A stretch of DNA of 64,000 bases from Williamsia sp. DF01-3 (GCF_023051145.1 NZ_JALKFS010000005.1:310001-374000); one strand, 5' to 3'; shown: positions 1 to 8,918, counted from the first letter of the stretch. Notes: a model not told the origin generated them from the letters alone. Numbers and translations: made by a program.

Positions 1-120
1 GGTGGCCTGCGTTACTGCATCAACTCGGCCGCACTTCGCTTCATCCCCGTCGCCGAGATGGAAAGCGCCGGCTACGGCGAGTACCTGCATCTGTTCAACA
101 GCGAGGAGGCCACACGATGA
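1..120 (+). CDS. msrB: Peptide-methionine (R)-S-oxide reductase MsrB, C-terminal end only
   Basis: The window opens inside this gene. Frame 1 encodes the last 39 residues, beginning [13 protein letters not shown]. The RYCIN(S)xxLRF stretch with its catalytic Cys, followed by GYGEYL near the end, is the characteristic C-terminus of MsrB, which reduces methionine-R-sulfoxide in proteins using thioredoxin. The TGA stop overlaps the msrA start in an ATGA, so the two repair enzymes for the R and S isomers are translationally coupled. The N-terminal part and zinc-binding CxxC pairs lie outside the window. Confidence 0.9.
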   Translation, partial: GGLRYCINSAALRFIPVAEMESAGYGEYLHLFNSEEATR

Positions 121-626
121 CCGAAAAGGCGATACTGGCGGGCGGATGTTTCTGGGGTGTCCAGGAACTGGTTCGTCGGCAGCCGGGCGTCATCGCTACC
201 CGGGTCGGCTACACCGGCGGCGACGTCCCCAACGCGACCTACCGCAACCACGGCACGCACGCCGAGGCCATCGAGATCGAGTTCGACCCCGAACAGACGA
301 GTTACCGCGATCTACTGGAGTTCTTCTTCCAGATCCACGACCCGTCGACCAAGAACCGGCAGGGCAACGACATCGGGATGAGCTACCGCTCGGCGATCTT
401 CTACACCGACGACGAGCAGAAGCGCGTCGCTCTTGACACCATCGCCGATGTCGACGCGTCCGGCCTGTGGCCGGGCAAGGTCGTCACCGAAGTGGTTCCT
501 GCGGGACCGTTCTGGGAGGCCGAGCCCGAGCATCAGGACTACCTGCAGCGGATTCCGAACGGGTACACGTGCCACTTCGTGCGTCCGGGCTGGAAGCTGC
601 CACGGCGGGAGAACGCCAGCGCATGA
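117..626 (+). CDS. msrA: Peptide-methionine (S)-S-oxide reductase MsrA
   Basis: A 169-residue protein of normal MsrA length. Near the N-terminus it has the GCFWG motif (residues 10-14) whose Cys is the catalytic residue reducing methionine-S-sulfoxide. It also has the family's GYTGG and the [17 protein letters not shown] stretch. The ATG overlaps the msrB stop (ATGA), so this start is well supported. MsrA and MsrB together repair both sulfoxide diastereomers in oxidised proteins in the cytoplasm. A GATCACCG/CGGTGATC hairpin overlaps the stop codon and a second, stronger hairpin follows. Confidence 0.95.
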   Translation: MTEKAILAGGCFWGVQELVRRQPGVIATRVGYTGGDVPNATYRNHGTHAEAIEIEFDPEQTSYRDLLEFFFQIHDPSTKNRQGNDIGMSYRSAIFYTDDEQKRVALDTIADVDASGLWPGKVVTEVVPAGPFWEAEPEHQDYLQRIPNGYTCHFVRPGWKLPRRENASA

Positions 627-643
627 TCACCGCGCCGGTGATC
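625..643. other. Small perfect inverted repeat at the msrA stop
   Basis: GATCACCG, a 3-nt loop and CGGTGATC form a perfect 8-bp stem that overlaps the msrA stop codon. It lies 26 bp before a longer hairpin and may be part of the same transcription end region. Confidence 0.5.
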
Positions 644-669
644 GCGGTCTGATCACCGGCACATGACAC

Positions 670-704
670 ATCAGGGCGACGCGCACAATGCGCGTCGCCC
701 TGAT
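670..704. terminator. Bidirectional terminator hairpin between msrA and a DUF3068 gene
   Basis: A perfect 15-bp stem (670-684 pairing with 690-704) with a 5-nt loop lies between two convergent genes. It is GC-rich, with only a short T-poor tail, which is common for actinobacterial terminators. Its position between convergent stops suggests it ends transcription from both sides. Confidence 0.75.
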
Positions 705-722
705 TCGTGTCTAGACCTTTGC

Positions 723-1937
723 TCAGCCGGCGAGGTTCTGACCACCCGTGGGCCTGTCAGAACGACGGCGGATCAGCAGCACGATGCCCGCGATCAGCGA
801 GATGCCGCCGATCGTTCCCACAATCGCCGGGATGATGACACCACCCCATCGGAGCTGATCGACATAGCCGGAGGCTTTGTCCGACTGCCGGTCCTCGGTT
901 GCCGAATCCCAGGCCATCGTCGCCTTGAAGACGTCCATCCGGAAGTCGCGGACGGGCTGGGCGAGACCCGGATCTTCCCAACCCGGCGACTTGAAGTACT
1001 GGTGCTGCTCTTCGAGTCCGCGCAAGACGGTTCCCGTCTTCGGTTCCACCCACACATGCCGCGTGGCAGTCGCAAAGCGGTCCATCACGATCTTCTCGTC
1101 GGCAGGCACACCTTCGATGCCCCACCAGCTCGCAGGCATCTCGAGTGACGTCCCTGGTGCGGGTTCGCCGCTGGGGGTCTCGAGCTGCACCTGATCGATC
1201 TCGGGCACCTCGCTCACGAACTCGTACGCGGTGAGTCCGTTGATCTTCGTCTCGCCGACGAACTTGGCCGGGACGTCCTGGCGGGTGTTGACGTCGTAGT
1301 ACGGGTACTCCGACTTCTCGACATCGAAGCCGAACTTGTACTGGAAGCCCTCTCGCGGCGCCTCCACGAAGTTGCTCTCGTCCTCGATGGTTCGAACGCC
1401 GGCCGGCGCCTGCACAGTGTGCAGGCGGTGGATCTCGCCGTTCGGCTTGCTCGTCTCCCGGTTGATCGAGACGACATCGATGTTGCCGGTGAGCACACCG
1501 TCGGAACACGTGCGGGCGCTGTCGACAGCAGCAACATCCGGCTCGACGATCTCGTCGCCGTCGCGGATGCGGTCGATCCGCACGGTCTGCCCGGACTGAA
1601 CGGTCACCTGATCGGCGTCAGACGGTTCGATGACCACGGTGCGGCGCTGCTGGGTGAGGTGCGCGTCGAACACCTCGGCGCGTGGACCGGACACCGAACA
1701 GCGGTCGAAGACCTTTGCCGGCAGTTCGTCGTCGTCGGTGATTCCGGCCGGCTGCGACACCGCCACGGTGGTGATGTCGAGATCAAGCGGCACCACCTTG
1801 AGCTGGGGGACCAACCAGACCGGGACGGCAATGGCAGCGGTCACGGCCGCGACGCCGAAAAAGATCAGCGCGGGCGCCAGAAACCTGTTGATTGTGAGCT
1901 CCCTTCGGATGCCGAGGTGGCCCGACAAGTATGGCAA
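723..1937 (-). CDS. DUF3068 family envelope protein
   Basis: The 404-residue protein has a hydrophobic N-terminal segment (residues about 18-45, FLAPALIFFGVAAV...), a long polar extracytoplasmic region and a C-terminal membrane segment (IIPAIVGTIGGISLIAGIVLL) followed by Arg-rich residues. This two-anchor layout and motifs such as PxxW/FVEPKTGxV are typical of DUF3068 proteins of mycolic-acid bacteria; the molecular function is unknown to me. The start is uncertain: the open frame begins at a TTG, and no ATG or GTG sits behind the purine-rich stretch just before residue 16. A second DUF3068 gene lies at 18289-19290. Confidence 0.8.
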   Translation of the reverse strand: MPYLSGHLGIRRELTINRFLAPALIFFGVAAVTAAIAVPVWLVPQLKVVPLDLDITTVAVSQPAGITDDDELPAKVFDRCSVSGPRAEVFDAHLTQQRRTVVIEPSDADQVTVQSGQTVRIDRIRDGDEIVEPDVAAVDSARTCSDGVLTGNIDVVSINRETSKPNGEIHRLHTVQAPAGVRTIEDESNFVEAPREGFQYKFGFDVEKSEYPYYDVNTRQDVPAKFVGETKINGLTAYEFVSEVPEIDQVQLETPSGEPAPGTSLEMPASWWGIEGVPADEKIVMDRFATATRHVWVEPKTGTVLRGLEEQHQYFKSPGWEDPGLAQPVRDFRMDVFKATMAWDSATEDRQSDKASGYVDQLRWGGVIIPAIVGTIGGISLIAGIVLLIRRRSDRPTGGQNLAG

Positions 1938-1967
1938 GCGGACATGACGGGCCGACGCCGCACCTCA

Positions 1968-2009
1968 TCGACGGCCATCACCGCGGGGTCGACGGCCATC
2001 ACAGCGGGT
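1968..2009. repeat. Tandem 21-bp direct repeat at the end of the flavin oxidase gene
   Basis: Two adjoining 21-bp units (1968-1988 and 1989-2009), both starting TCGACGGCCATCAC, differ at only two positions. The second unit contains the stop codon of the minus-strand oxidase gene, so the end of that gene appears duplicated into the intergenic region. Confidence 0.8.
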
Positions 2010-3417
2010 AGGTACCGAAGACTCCGGCGGGGTCGATCTGGTCTCGCAGCCCGCGCAGGCGCTCGAGGTTCCCACCGAACGCGGCATCGATCTCGGCTTC
2101 TGTCTCGGCGAATCCGGGACGGACTTCCACGCTGTAGACACCGGTGATGTGCCCGGACAGGGCGGCCAGCGTTTCGTTCGCCCAGGACAGACATGCTTGT
2201 TCGTCAGACGGATCCGACCAGATCGCGTTGAGCGGGATGTTCCATTCTGCTGACCGCCCCCAGAAGGCTGTGTCGGTGTCACCGACATCGGCGAGAGCGC
2301 CCCCGGTCTGCTGGAAGTCGATACGGCAGGCCGGTGTAGGTGCGGCGGCAATCTGTGTTGCGAGCGCGTCCGCGACCGACGCATCGAGTGTGGGGCCGGT
2401 GAACACGGCCTTGCCGAAGAACGATCCCCTGGCGTCGGCGGGTTCGGGCAGCGAGAGCGGCGACGGTTCGGCACCGCCCGCACCAGGCGGGGTGTATTCG
2501 GGCAGGCCCGAGAGGTAGCGGCCCGACATCTCCGAACGGTAGTGCACCTGTTTCGACGCATCCATGACAGCCGTTGCTGCCCTTCGTGACTCGTCGATGT
2601 CGGCGGTGTCTTGACTGGCGCACGTGGTGAACAGCAGCATCACCGGTTCTCCCGGCGTCAGGTCGGTGTAGCCGAGCACTGCACCCATCATCGTGTGCCT
2701 CGGCACCTCTGGTGCGACGCGGAAATACGCGGCGAGAGCGTCCAGACCCACCACAGTTCGGTGCACCCACATCGGGCCCGCGTGATGCGAGTTCAGGGTG
2801 GCCGAGGTGACGACGCCGAACGGTGGCGCGCACCCCCGAACCGCCCACCAGAGGTCTGCGTTCCGGCCGGTACTGGTCTCGGACAGCTGCACCACCTCGC
2901 CGGAGGGCAGGACCAGCTCCACGGCGACGAGATGGTCGAGGGTCAGCCCGAGGCTGCGGGTGTAATAGCCGACCCCACCGCGTGTGACCAACCCGAACCC
3001 GGCGTGCTGTGAGATCCCGACCGGGACGATGCGTCCAGGGGCGAGAGCATCGAGCATGGTGCCCACGCTCGCTCCCCCACCGACGATGACCGTGTCGCCG
3101 TGAGTTTGCGCACCGTTCATATGGGCCGACAGATCGATCATGATCGACTGATCGGCGACGCAGTTCGAACTCAGTCCGCCGCCTCGCACGGTGACCGTAT
3201 TGCCCGACCGTTCGGCGATGGTGACGGCCGCGGCCACCTCGCTCACGGAGGTCGGCTGCACCACGCACAGCGGGTGACGCCGGGCTGCATCCGGAAAGAA
3301 GATCCGTCCCAGCGCGCCGCGGTAAGCGTCCGTTCCAGGTTCGTGCACCCGGCCTGGCAACGCCGCATTCAGCTCGCGGATCGCATCGGCGCCCTGAGCC
3401 GCCACGGTGGCCCCCAT
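1999..3417 (-). CDS. FAD-binding (PCMH-type, BBE-like) oxidoreductase
   Basis: From the ATG chosen here the protein has 472 residues. The first 200 form a FAD-binding_4 (PCMH) domain: VQPTSVSEVAAAV, VRGGGLSSN, a GGGASVG loop, a FGLVTRGGVGYYTRSLGLTLDHLV segment and WWAVRGCAPPFGVVT. The C-terminus carries a BBE-like FGGNLERLRGLRDQIDPAGVFGTYPL ending. This is the architecture of secondary-metabolite or aldose-type flavin oxidases (6-hydroxynicotine oxidase/berberine-bridge superfamily), but the substrate cannot be told. The frame stays open to 3660; the start at 3417 is where similarity to the family should begin, with AGGA immediately upstream, so the true start is uncertain. Confidence 0.8.
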   Translation of the reverse strand: MGATVAAQGADAIRELNAALPGRVHEPGTDAYRGALGRIFFPDAARRHPLCVVQPTSVSEVAAAVTIAERSGNTVTVRGGGLSSNCVADQSIMIDLSAHMNGAQTHGDTVIVGGGASVGTMLDALAPGRIVPVGISQHAGFGLVTRGGVGYYTRSLGLTLDHLVAVELVLPSGEVVQLSETSTGRNADLWWAVRGCAPPFGVVTSATLNSHHAGPMWVHRTVVGLDALAAYFRVAPEVPRHTMMGAVLGYTDLTPGEPVMLLFTTCASQDTADIDESRRAATAVMDASKQVHYRSEMSGRYLSGLPEYTPPGAGGAEPSPLSLPEPADARGSFFGKAVFTGPTLDASVADALATQIAAAPTPACRIDFQQTGGALADVGDTDTAFWGRSAEWNIPLNAIWSDPSDEQACLSWANETLAALSGHITGVYSVEVRPGFAETEAEIDAAFGGNLERLRGLRDQIDPAGVFGTYPL

Positions 3418-3747
3418 TCCTGGTTTTTCATACGCGGTGCCGCACAGGCCTACCGACGCGATCGAGTCTCTCAGACCACACGGGTACTCACAGCGGAACG
3501 CGTGACGGCTCTCGATCACGACCCTGCTGCGCCGCACCGAATGCCGTTCGGCGCCTTGCCAACCCGTCACAAAGATCGTGAGTAAAACTATCCATCTGCC
3601 GGGTAGCGTGCCCGTGACGATCACTTTCTCCTGTAACCACCCGCGAACCAACGTCTTCACCGCACCACGGGCCGCAGGGTGTGGTAAGCCTCTCGTATAT
3701 CACGCGGATGCGGACGTGATGGTCGGGTGGAAGCCAAGGGGTATCGA
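3418..3747. other. Intergenic region between divergent oxidase and lipase genes
   Basis: About 330 bp separate the two divergent genes. The minus frame of the oxidase remains open to 3660, but the extra residues do not look like part of the domain. I found no convincing hairpin or operator; both promoters should lie here. Confidence 0.5.
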
Positions 3748-4668
3748 ATGGGTCACCTACGTCTGGGTGCCGTACTGGCCGCATCTGTTTCGGTACTCGT
3801 GTTGGCCTTTTTGGTGCCTGTCCCGGCGTACGCCGCGCCTACCGAGGAGTCGACCCTCCCCGGCGTCAACCAGTTCACCTCGTGCACGCCGGCACCCGAA
3901 CATCAACGACCCGTGGTCTTGGTCCACGGCAACGGGTCCGGTATGGCCGCGACCTGGCGGACGTTGTCGAAGCGGCTCTCCGACTCCGGCTTCTGCGTGT
4001 TTGCGCTCGACTACGGACGTCATCAGCCCGGTAGCGATGAGAACCTCCTTGACCTCGCCGGCGGAAGCGACATCGGGGAGTCAGCGGACGTGCTTGCCGC
4101 GTTCATCAGCAAGGTGCGATCGGCGACGGCGGCCGACAAGGTCGACGTGGTCGCCCATTCGATGGGCGCACTCACTGCACGCCACTACCTCAAGTTCGTG
4201 GAGCGCAACACCATTCACACTGTGGTGAGCGTCGGCGGCACCAACCACGGATCGACCTTCGAATCGAACACGGACCTGCCCCTTGGTTCCAACTCGGAGA
4301 TACGCAGGCAGGCCGTCGCCGCCGGACTGCCCGCCGACGAGGTGCTCGCCGCGACCGTCGGTCCCGCGTACGCCCAGCAAATGGCCGGGTCGTCTTTCCT
4401 CACGCAGCTGAACGCCGGGGGCGACACCGTACCCGGGGTGGATTACGTGGCGGTGGCAACCCGCGGCGACAGGGTGGTCACCCCGCCGGAGTCGGCGTTC
4501 CTGACCGCCGGCCCCGACGCCACGGTGCGCAACGTGTGGGTTCAGGACGGTTGCCCCGGCTTGGCCGTCGACCACATGGGTCTGACCACCCACCCGCGCT
4601 CCTTGTGGCTGATCCACACCGCTCTCGACCCAGACCATGCCGACACGAACCCTGCACCCTGCCCCTGA
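3748..4668 (+). CDS. Secreted alpha/beta-hydrolase lipase
   Basis: A 306-residue protein beginning MGHLRLGAV with a clear signal peptide (hydrophobic core to about residue 28, AYA-A cleavage). The mature part has the lipase oxyanion loop VVLVHGNGSG (about 56-65), the nucleophile elbow AHSMG (Ser138), and candidate Asp (DRVVTP) and His (HMGLTTHP) residues in the right order. This matches the class 2/EstA-like extracellular lipases of actinobacteria that hydrolyse acyl esters. An AAGGGG ribosome site stands 6 nt before the ATG. A mycolyltransferase-like gene follows on the same strand after 54 bp. Confidence 0.85.
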   Translation: MGHLRLGAVLAASVSVLVLAFLVPVPAYAAPTEESTLPGVNQFTSCTPAPEHQRPVVLVHGNGSGMAATWRTLSKRLSDSGFCVFALDYGRHQPGSDENLLDLAGGSDIGESADVLAAFISKVRSATAADKVDVVAHSMGALTARHYLKFVERNTIHTVVSVGGTNHGSTFESNTDLPLGSNSEIRRQAVAAGLPADEVLAATVGPAYAQQMAGSSFLTQLNAGGDTVPGVDYVAVATRGDRVVTPPESAFLTAGPDATVRNVWVQDGCPGLAVDHMGLTTHPRSLWLIHTALDPDHADTNPAPCP

Positions 4669-4722
4669 TCTCTCTCCTTCGACCCATCACATGTTCATGC
4701 TCGCGACGTCACTAGGGACACC

Positions 4723-5760
4723 ATGAGAAACCCCGTCACACAGCTCCGCCGGAATTCCCGTCTGCTCGTCGCTGCGGCAGTCGCGGGATTAGCGGTGGCG
4801 TTGGCGCCTGCCGCCACGTCCTCCGCCGACCCCATCCTCGACCGCGCGATCGCGGCGCCCGACGGCTCCTATCTCGTGAGTCTTGTACGCGGAGAAGGAC
4901 GCGAGGCCACCGCCGAGGTGTACTCCGCCGCGATGGACAAGAATATCGGGCTCAAGTTGCTGATCGCGCCCGGAGACGAGCCGCGACCGACCGTGTATGT
5001 GCTCGACGGGGTCGGTGGGGCCGGCGAGGAGAACGGCCTGCTCAGCTGGGGCGATGCAGCGTCGTTCTACAAGACGAAAGACGTCAACGTCGTCGCCACG
5101 CTCGGTGGAGACTCGAGCTACTACACCGATTGGCAGCGCGACGATCCCGAACTCGGGCGCAACAAGTGGACCACCTTCCTCACCGACGAACTCCCACCCA
5201 TCGTCGACTCGGCCCTGAACACCACAGGCAAGAACGCGATCGTGGGTGTCTCGATGTCCGCCACCTCGGTGCTCGCGCTGTCCATCCAGAAACCCGACCT
5301 CTATGAAGGCGTGGCCTCGTTCAGCGGCTGCGCACAGACCAGCGATCCTCTCGGGCGTGCGTACGTCTACATCACGGTGTCGAACTTCGGTGGCAACCCC
5401 GTCAACATGTGGGGTGAGCCGGACGACCCCGCCTGGCAGGCGAACGATCCGTATGTCCACGCCGCGGGGCTGCGTGGGACCGCGCTGTACATCTCCACCG
5501 GCTCAGGACTGCCGGGTGAGCACGACAACCTCGAGGCCCCCAACGTCGACGGCAAAACCAGCCAGCTGGTGGCGCAATTGACTGCCGGCGGGGTGATCGA
5601 AGCCGCGACGAATCAGTGCACTCACAACTTGCGGGGCCGGCTCGACGCGCTCGGAATCCCGGCCACCTACAACTTCAAGGACAAGGGAACGCATTCCTGG
5701 GACTACTGGCGCGACGACGTGCACGACTCGTGGCCGGTGCTCTATGAGTCGATTCGCTGA
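4723..5760 (+). CDS. Secreted mycolyltransferase (antigen 85-like esterase family)
   Basis: A 345-residue protein with a signal peptide (hydrophobic to about residue 31, SSADP cleavage). The esterase-D/antigen 85 fold is indicated by TVYVLDGVGG, the SSYYTDW segment, KWTTFLTDELPP and the nucleophile motif GVSMSATS (Ser177). The terminal His lies in GTHSWDYW, like the GxHSWxYW of Ag85. Such enzymes transfer mycolic acids onto trehalose or arabinogalactan in the cell envelope, so the host makes mycolic acids. Downstream is a convergent small gene. Confidence 0.88.
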   Translation: MRNPVTQLRRNSRLLVAAAVAGLAVALAPAATSSADPILDRAIAAPDGSYLVSLVRGEGREATAEVYSAAMDKNIGLKLLIAPGDEPRPTVYVLDGVGGAGEENGLLSWGDAASFYKTKDVNVVATLGGDSSYYTDWQRDDPELGRNKWTTFLTDELPPIVDSALNTTGKNAIVGVSMSATSVLALSIQKPDLYEGVASFSGCAQTSDPLGRAYVYITVSNFGGNPVNMWGEPDDPAWQANDPYVHAAGLRGTALYISTGSGLPGEHDNLEAPNVDGKTSQLVAQLTAGGVIEAATNQCTHNLRGRLDALGIPATYNFKDKGTHSWDYWRDDVHDSWPVLYESIR

Positions 5761-5771
5761 GGCACCCGACC

Positions 5772-6053
5772 TCAAAAACCGAGACCCATCCAGTCGGTTC
5801 CCACAAAGTCGGCCTCCAGTTTGGCGGCCTCGATGCGCACGTCGTCGGGGTCCGGATCGAGACCATCTGCGGCGATTGCGCGTAGTGCCGCGGTGACGCC
5901 TGCCTCGTAGGTTTCGTAGCCGCCGATGATCTCGCTGTCCGCACGCCACCACACCAATAGGTGGGTGCCATTCGGCGACGGACAGAAGCCGACCACCTGG
6001 CCGTCGCGGGACAGGGTGGGGCAGCCGTCCGGGTAGCCGTCGTCGTCGCTCAT
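5772..6053 (-). CDS. Hypothetical 93-residue protein
   Basis: A short acidic protein (MSDDDGYPDGCPTLS...) without signal peptide or membrane segment; it includes a WWRADSE stretch and an acidic C-terminus. I recognise no family. Its base use is similar to the flanking genes and it starts with ATG, which supports it as real. It ends 11 bp from the convergent mycolyltransferase gene. Confidence 0.6.
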   Translation of the reverse strand: MSDDDGYPDGCPTLSRDGQVVGFCPSPNGTHLLVWWRADSEIIGGYETYEAGVTAALRAIAADGLDPDPDDVRIEAAKLEADFVGTDWMGLGF

Positions 6054-6257
6054 AGCCGCACTCTAGACATCGTCGCCGACATCCCTGTTCGCTGTGTCTC
6101 TGGCTCGTCCGCTGCGGACCAGCGACCTTGCACAGATCTCATTCCGGTATCGAGATCACAAATTGGCCGCTTGCAGTCGCTTGACCGGCGGAGTCTTGTG
6201 TTTGAGACCACAAATCCCTGGGTAGTCCGGGAGGAAATCGTCTCGTCAGGAGTCAAC

Positions 6258-6800
6258 GTGGATACCGTCGTCTGGATCGTCATTGCAGTAGTGGTGGTGC
6301 TGGCCCTCATCGCGCTCGCACTGTTCTTGGCACGTAAGCGCAAGGAAAGCCGTCGGGTGCAAGCCGGACAGATCCGGGAGCAGGCGTCCGAACGCGTCGC
6401 CGGCGTCCGTAAGCGTGAGGCCATCGCCGAAGAGCATGCAGCCAACGCCCGACGGGCTCAGGCGGAAGCCGACGCCAAGGCCGCTGAGGCCAAGCGCTTG
6501 GCCGCAGAAGCGAGCACCCATCAGGGCACGGCCGCCAGCAAGCGCCAAGAACTCGACGCCGAGTTCCAGCGCGCCGACAAGCTCGACCCGGATGTCGGCC
6601 GGAACGGACGCGACGACAACCGCCAGGACAACGGCAATCGTATGGATCCGCGCCAGGCCGGAACCGGCCCCGGCAACGGTCCCGGCAACGGCCTCGATCC
6701 TCGCCACACCGGAAACGGTCCGGGCCACAATCTGGACCCCCGCCAGGCAGGGAACGGCCCCGGCGACAACGGAAGCCACGTCCCCAGGCACAACCGCTAA
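6258..6800 (+). CDS. Single-pass membrane protein with coiled coil and Gly-Pro-Asn-rich tail
   Basis: The 180-residue reading begins at a GTG with AGGAG 5 nt upstream. It has one N-terminal transmembrane helix (about residues 4-24, VVWIVIAVVVVLALIALALF), then RKRKE and an Ala/Glu/Lys/Arg-rich helical stretch (about 30-105) that should be coiled coil. The C-terminus is a low-complexity tail with three approximate repeats of (L/M)DPR(Q/H)xGxGPG. No enzymatic motif is seen. Similar small anchored coiled-coil proteins are common in mycobacteria and Gordonia, with no established role that I know. Confidence 0.75.
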   Translation: MDTVVWIVIAVVVVLALIALALFLARKRKESRRVQAGQIREQASERVAGVRKREAIAEEHAANARRAQAEADAKAAEAKRLAAEASTHQGTAASKRQELDAEFQRADKLDPDVGRNGRDDNRQDNGNRMDPRQAGTGPGNGPGNGLDPRHTGNGPGHNLDPRQAGNGPGDNGSHVPRHNR

Positions 6801-6815
6801 ACCTCTTTGCAAGCC

Positions 6816-6848
6816 GAGAGTCTCGCCGCTACGTGCGGCGGGGCTCTC
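6816..6848 (+). terminator. Terminator hairpin after the coiled-coil protein gene
   Basis: GAGAGTCTCGCCGC (6816-6829) pairs with GCGGCGGGGCTCTC (6835-6848) as a 14-bp stem with two G-U wobbles and a TACGT loop. It starts 16 bp after the stop codon. Confidence 0.7.
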
Positions 6849-6962
6849 GTGCGTTTGGTGTCGGTTGTGAGAACACCTGCTTAGCAACTTGATTCACCTG
6901 AATGAACACAAACTGGCGGCGGGCTTGATTCTTCGCTCTCCCAGCCACTTTCGAAGGCGAAT

Positions 6963-7005
6963 TTCTCCACACTCCTCTGTGGATAACCCCACGATTTGTG
7001 GATAA
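6963..7005. promoter_or_regulatory. Cluster of DnaA-box sequences
   Basis: Two perfect DnaA boxes (TGTGGATAA, 6978-6986 and 6997-7005) lie in the same orientation 19 bp apart. A one-mismatch box (TTCTCCACA, 6963-6971) stands just upstream in the opposite orientation. The cluster sits 67-109 bp before the next start codon. It could be a DnaA-controlled promoter or a DnaA-titration site; there is no dnaA, dnaN or origin-like AT-rich region nearby. Confidence 0.5.
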
Positions 7006-7071
7006 CTCTCAATATGCCTTTGATGCATCGCGTTTCGCGATGGTGTCGCCCCCCGCGGCTACAGTGAGCCC

Positions 7072-7941
7072 ATGCGATACGGAATCTCCATCCTGCCCGA
7101 TCAGTCGTGGCACGACGCGCGGCCGGAATGGGAACGAGCCGAGGAGATCGGGTTCGACCACGCCTGGGTGTTCGACCATCTGGTGTGGGGCGGGCTGCCC
7201 GACGCTCGTTGGTTCTCCAGCGTTCCGACGATGACTGCTCTCTCCATGGTGACCTCCACGATCAAGATCGGCTCGTTTGTGGTGTCGCCCAATTTCCGCC
7301 ATCCCGTGTCTTTTTCGCGCGAGGTCGAGACCTTGCTCGACATCGCCGGCGACCGCGTGTTGCTGGGGCTGGGCGCCGGAGGCACACCAGACGACGGACT
7401 GCAGGGCGCCCCGGCGATGACACCGCGCCAGAAGGTCGACCGTTTCCAGGAGTTCACCCTCTTACTCGACCGATTGCTCACCGACGACCATGTCTCGGCC
7501 GACGGCGAGTATTACCAGGCTCGCGACATGCGTCTGGTCGGCGGCTCGGTCCGGCACCGGGTCCCGTTCATCCTGGCCGGCAACGGGCCCCGTTCGATCC
7601 GCTTCGCCGTCCGCCACGGTGATGCCTGGATGACAACCGGGCAGAAGGCCGAGACGCTCGATGAGTGGTTCGACGGGGTCAAGCGTGGGTGCGACCACCT
7701 CGATGAGGCGCTGGCCGATGAAGGTCGTTCCCCTGATGGCTTCGATCGCTACCTGAATCTCGACGCATCGCCGCAGTTCTCGCTGACGAGTCTGGCGACG
7801 TTCGATGACATGGTCGGCCGGGCCGGGGAACTCGGCTTCACCGACGTGATCATCCACTGGCCGCGAGACGGTGACCCGTTCCGTGGCTCTGAGCGTGTGC
7901 TGGATGCGCTCGCAGAACGCGGGTTCGCGCCACCGGTCTGA
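7072..7941 (+). CDS. LLM-class (F420-dependent or flavin) oxidoreductase
   Basis: A 289-residue luciferase-like monooxygenase domain protein. Typical features are the N-terminal beta strand MRYGISILP, EEIGFDHAWVFDHL, the TSTIKIGSFV segment, the VETLLDIAGDRVLLGLGAGG loop (about 85-104) and VPFILAGNGPRS. Members of this class in mycolic-acid actinobacteria commonly use coenzyme F420; the substrate cannot be inferred. The gene follows a pair of DnaA boxes and precedes two paralogous unknown genes on the same strand. Confidence 0.85.
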   Translation: MRYGISILPDQSWHDARPEWERAEEIGFDHAWVFDHLVWGGLPDARWFSSVPTMTALSMVTSTIKIGSFVVSPNFRHPVSFSREVETLLDIAGDRVLLGLGAGGTPDDGLQGAPAMTPRQKVDRFQEFTLLLDRLLTDDHVSADGEYYQARDMRLVGGSVRHRVPFILAGNGPRSIRFAVRHGDAWMTTGQKAETLDEWFDGVKRGCDHLDEALADEGRSPDGFDRYLNLDASPQFSLTSLATFDDMVGRAGELGFTDVIIHWPRDGDPFRGSERVLDALAERGFAPPV

Positions 7942-7974
7942 CCTACCGCGGATGTACTGACTACCGTCGCAGGC

Positions 7975-8835
7975 ATGAGCACACCGTCGTGGGTGGAGTT
8001 GGCCGGTCGCAATGCGGCCGCCGAGACCGTATACGTGTCCGGGTCGATGCGAACAACCGCCAGAGGAAGCAGCGAGACGCCCGGGCTCGTATTCGACTTC
8101 TGGCACGGACCTCATGATCGGTGGCGGATCGAGCGTGAAGGCGATGCCGTCTACATCCAGGCCGCGGGCGAAAAGCCCCTGGTCCGCATCGACGGCGAGA
8201 TGCGGCGTCTCGGCGGTGACTTCGGCATCGTCAATCTGGGTTCGCGGGCCAGCCCTCTCGACCTGTTGGGTGAGAACTCACTGCTGCGGCGGATGAGCAA
8301 GAACATGCGCGTAGCCGCACCTTCGGCGCCCATCGACAGAGCAGGCCGGGCTGCGTGGAGAACCACTCTGCTGTCCCGGTCTGACGATTCGGTGGAGATC
8401 ACCTTCGACGACATCACCGGAATCATCGTGGGAGTCGGCAATCCCGAACGCGGCGACCTGTTCGAGGTGTACAACGTCAGCGAGCACGACGACCTACCTG
8501 CTGATCTCTTCGTCTGGACCGGACCCGTCGTGGACGCCGAGCCCCGCGGGCGCCCGGGCGGCCGGCCCACGGACCCACGCGAACGACATGAGCAGACCCT
8601 CGAGGTGATGGCGGCGACGGTGGCAGCTCTGGATCGGCCGCGAGACGTCCTCGAAGCCATCGCCGGCGCCGACAACGGCGCCGCCGCACGAGCCGCCATC
8701 ATCGAAGTGCTCGGTGTCTCCGAACGTGGTGCCGAGGCGGTGGCGGCAATGCAGTTGTCGCAGTTCCGATCTGACGTCGCGAGGATGGCCCGTGCCGGGC
8801 TCATCGAGTTGCGGCGGACGCCCCCGCCTGCCTGA
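7975..8835 (+). CDS. Conserved hypothetical protein with GyrA/ParC-like helical tail
   Basis: A 286-residue protein of unknown function. The N-terminal two thirds look like a beta-rich LolA/LppX-like domain (FDFWHGPHDRWRIEREGDAVYIQ, later VEITFDDITGII). The last 70 residues resemble the coiled-coil stretch of type II topoisomerase A subunits: ALDRPRDVLEAIAG, then IIEVLGVSERGAEAVAAMQLSQF (compare FxLSxxQAxAILDMxLxxL of GyrA). No signal peptide is evident. The next gene is a paralog with the same layout, so this is a tandem duplication. The GyrA comparison is by eye only. Confidence 0.65.
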   Translation: MSTPSWVELAGRNAAAETVYVSGSMRTTARGSSETPGLVFDFWHGPHDRWRIEREGDAVYIQAAGEKPLVRIDGEMRRLGGDFGIVNLGSRASPLDLLGENSLLRRMSKNMRVAAPSAPIDRAGRAAWRTTLLSRSDDSVEITFDDITGIIVGVGNPERGDLFEVYNVSEHDDLPADLFVWTGPVVDAEPRGRPGGRPTDPRERHEQTLEVMAATVAALDRPRDVLEAIAGADNGAAARAAIIEVLGVSERGAEAVAAMQLSQFRSDVARMARAGLIELRRTPPPA

Positions 8836-8918
8836 TGGGGGCACACAGTCCGGTCGAGTTGTGCCCGCCATCGGCGAACTCGCCACGTGAGCACGGCGGT
8901 TTTCGGCACTATGTATTC

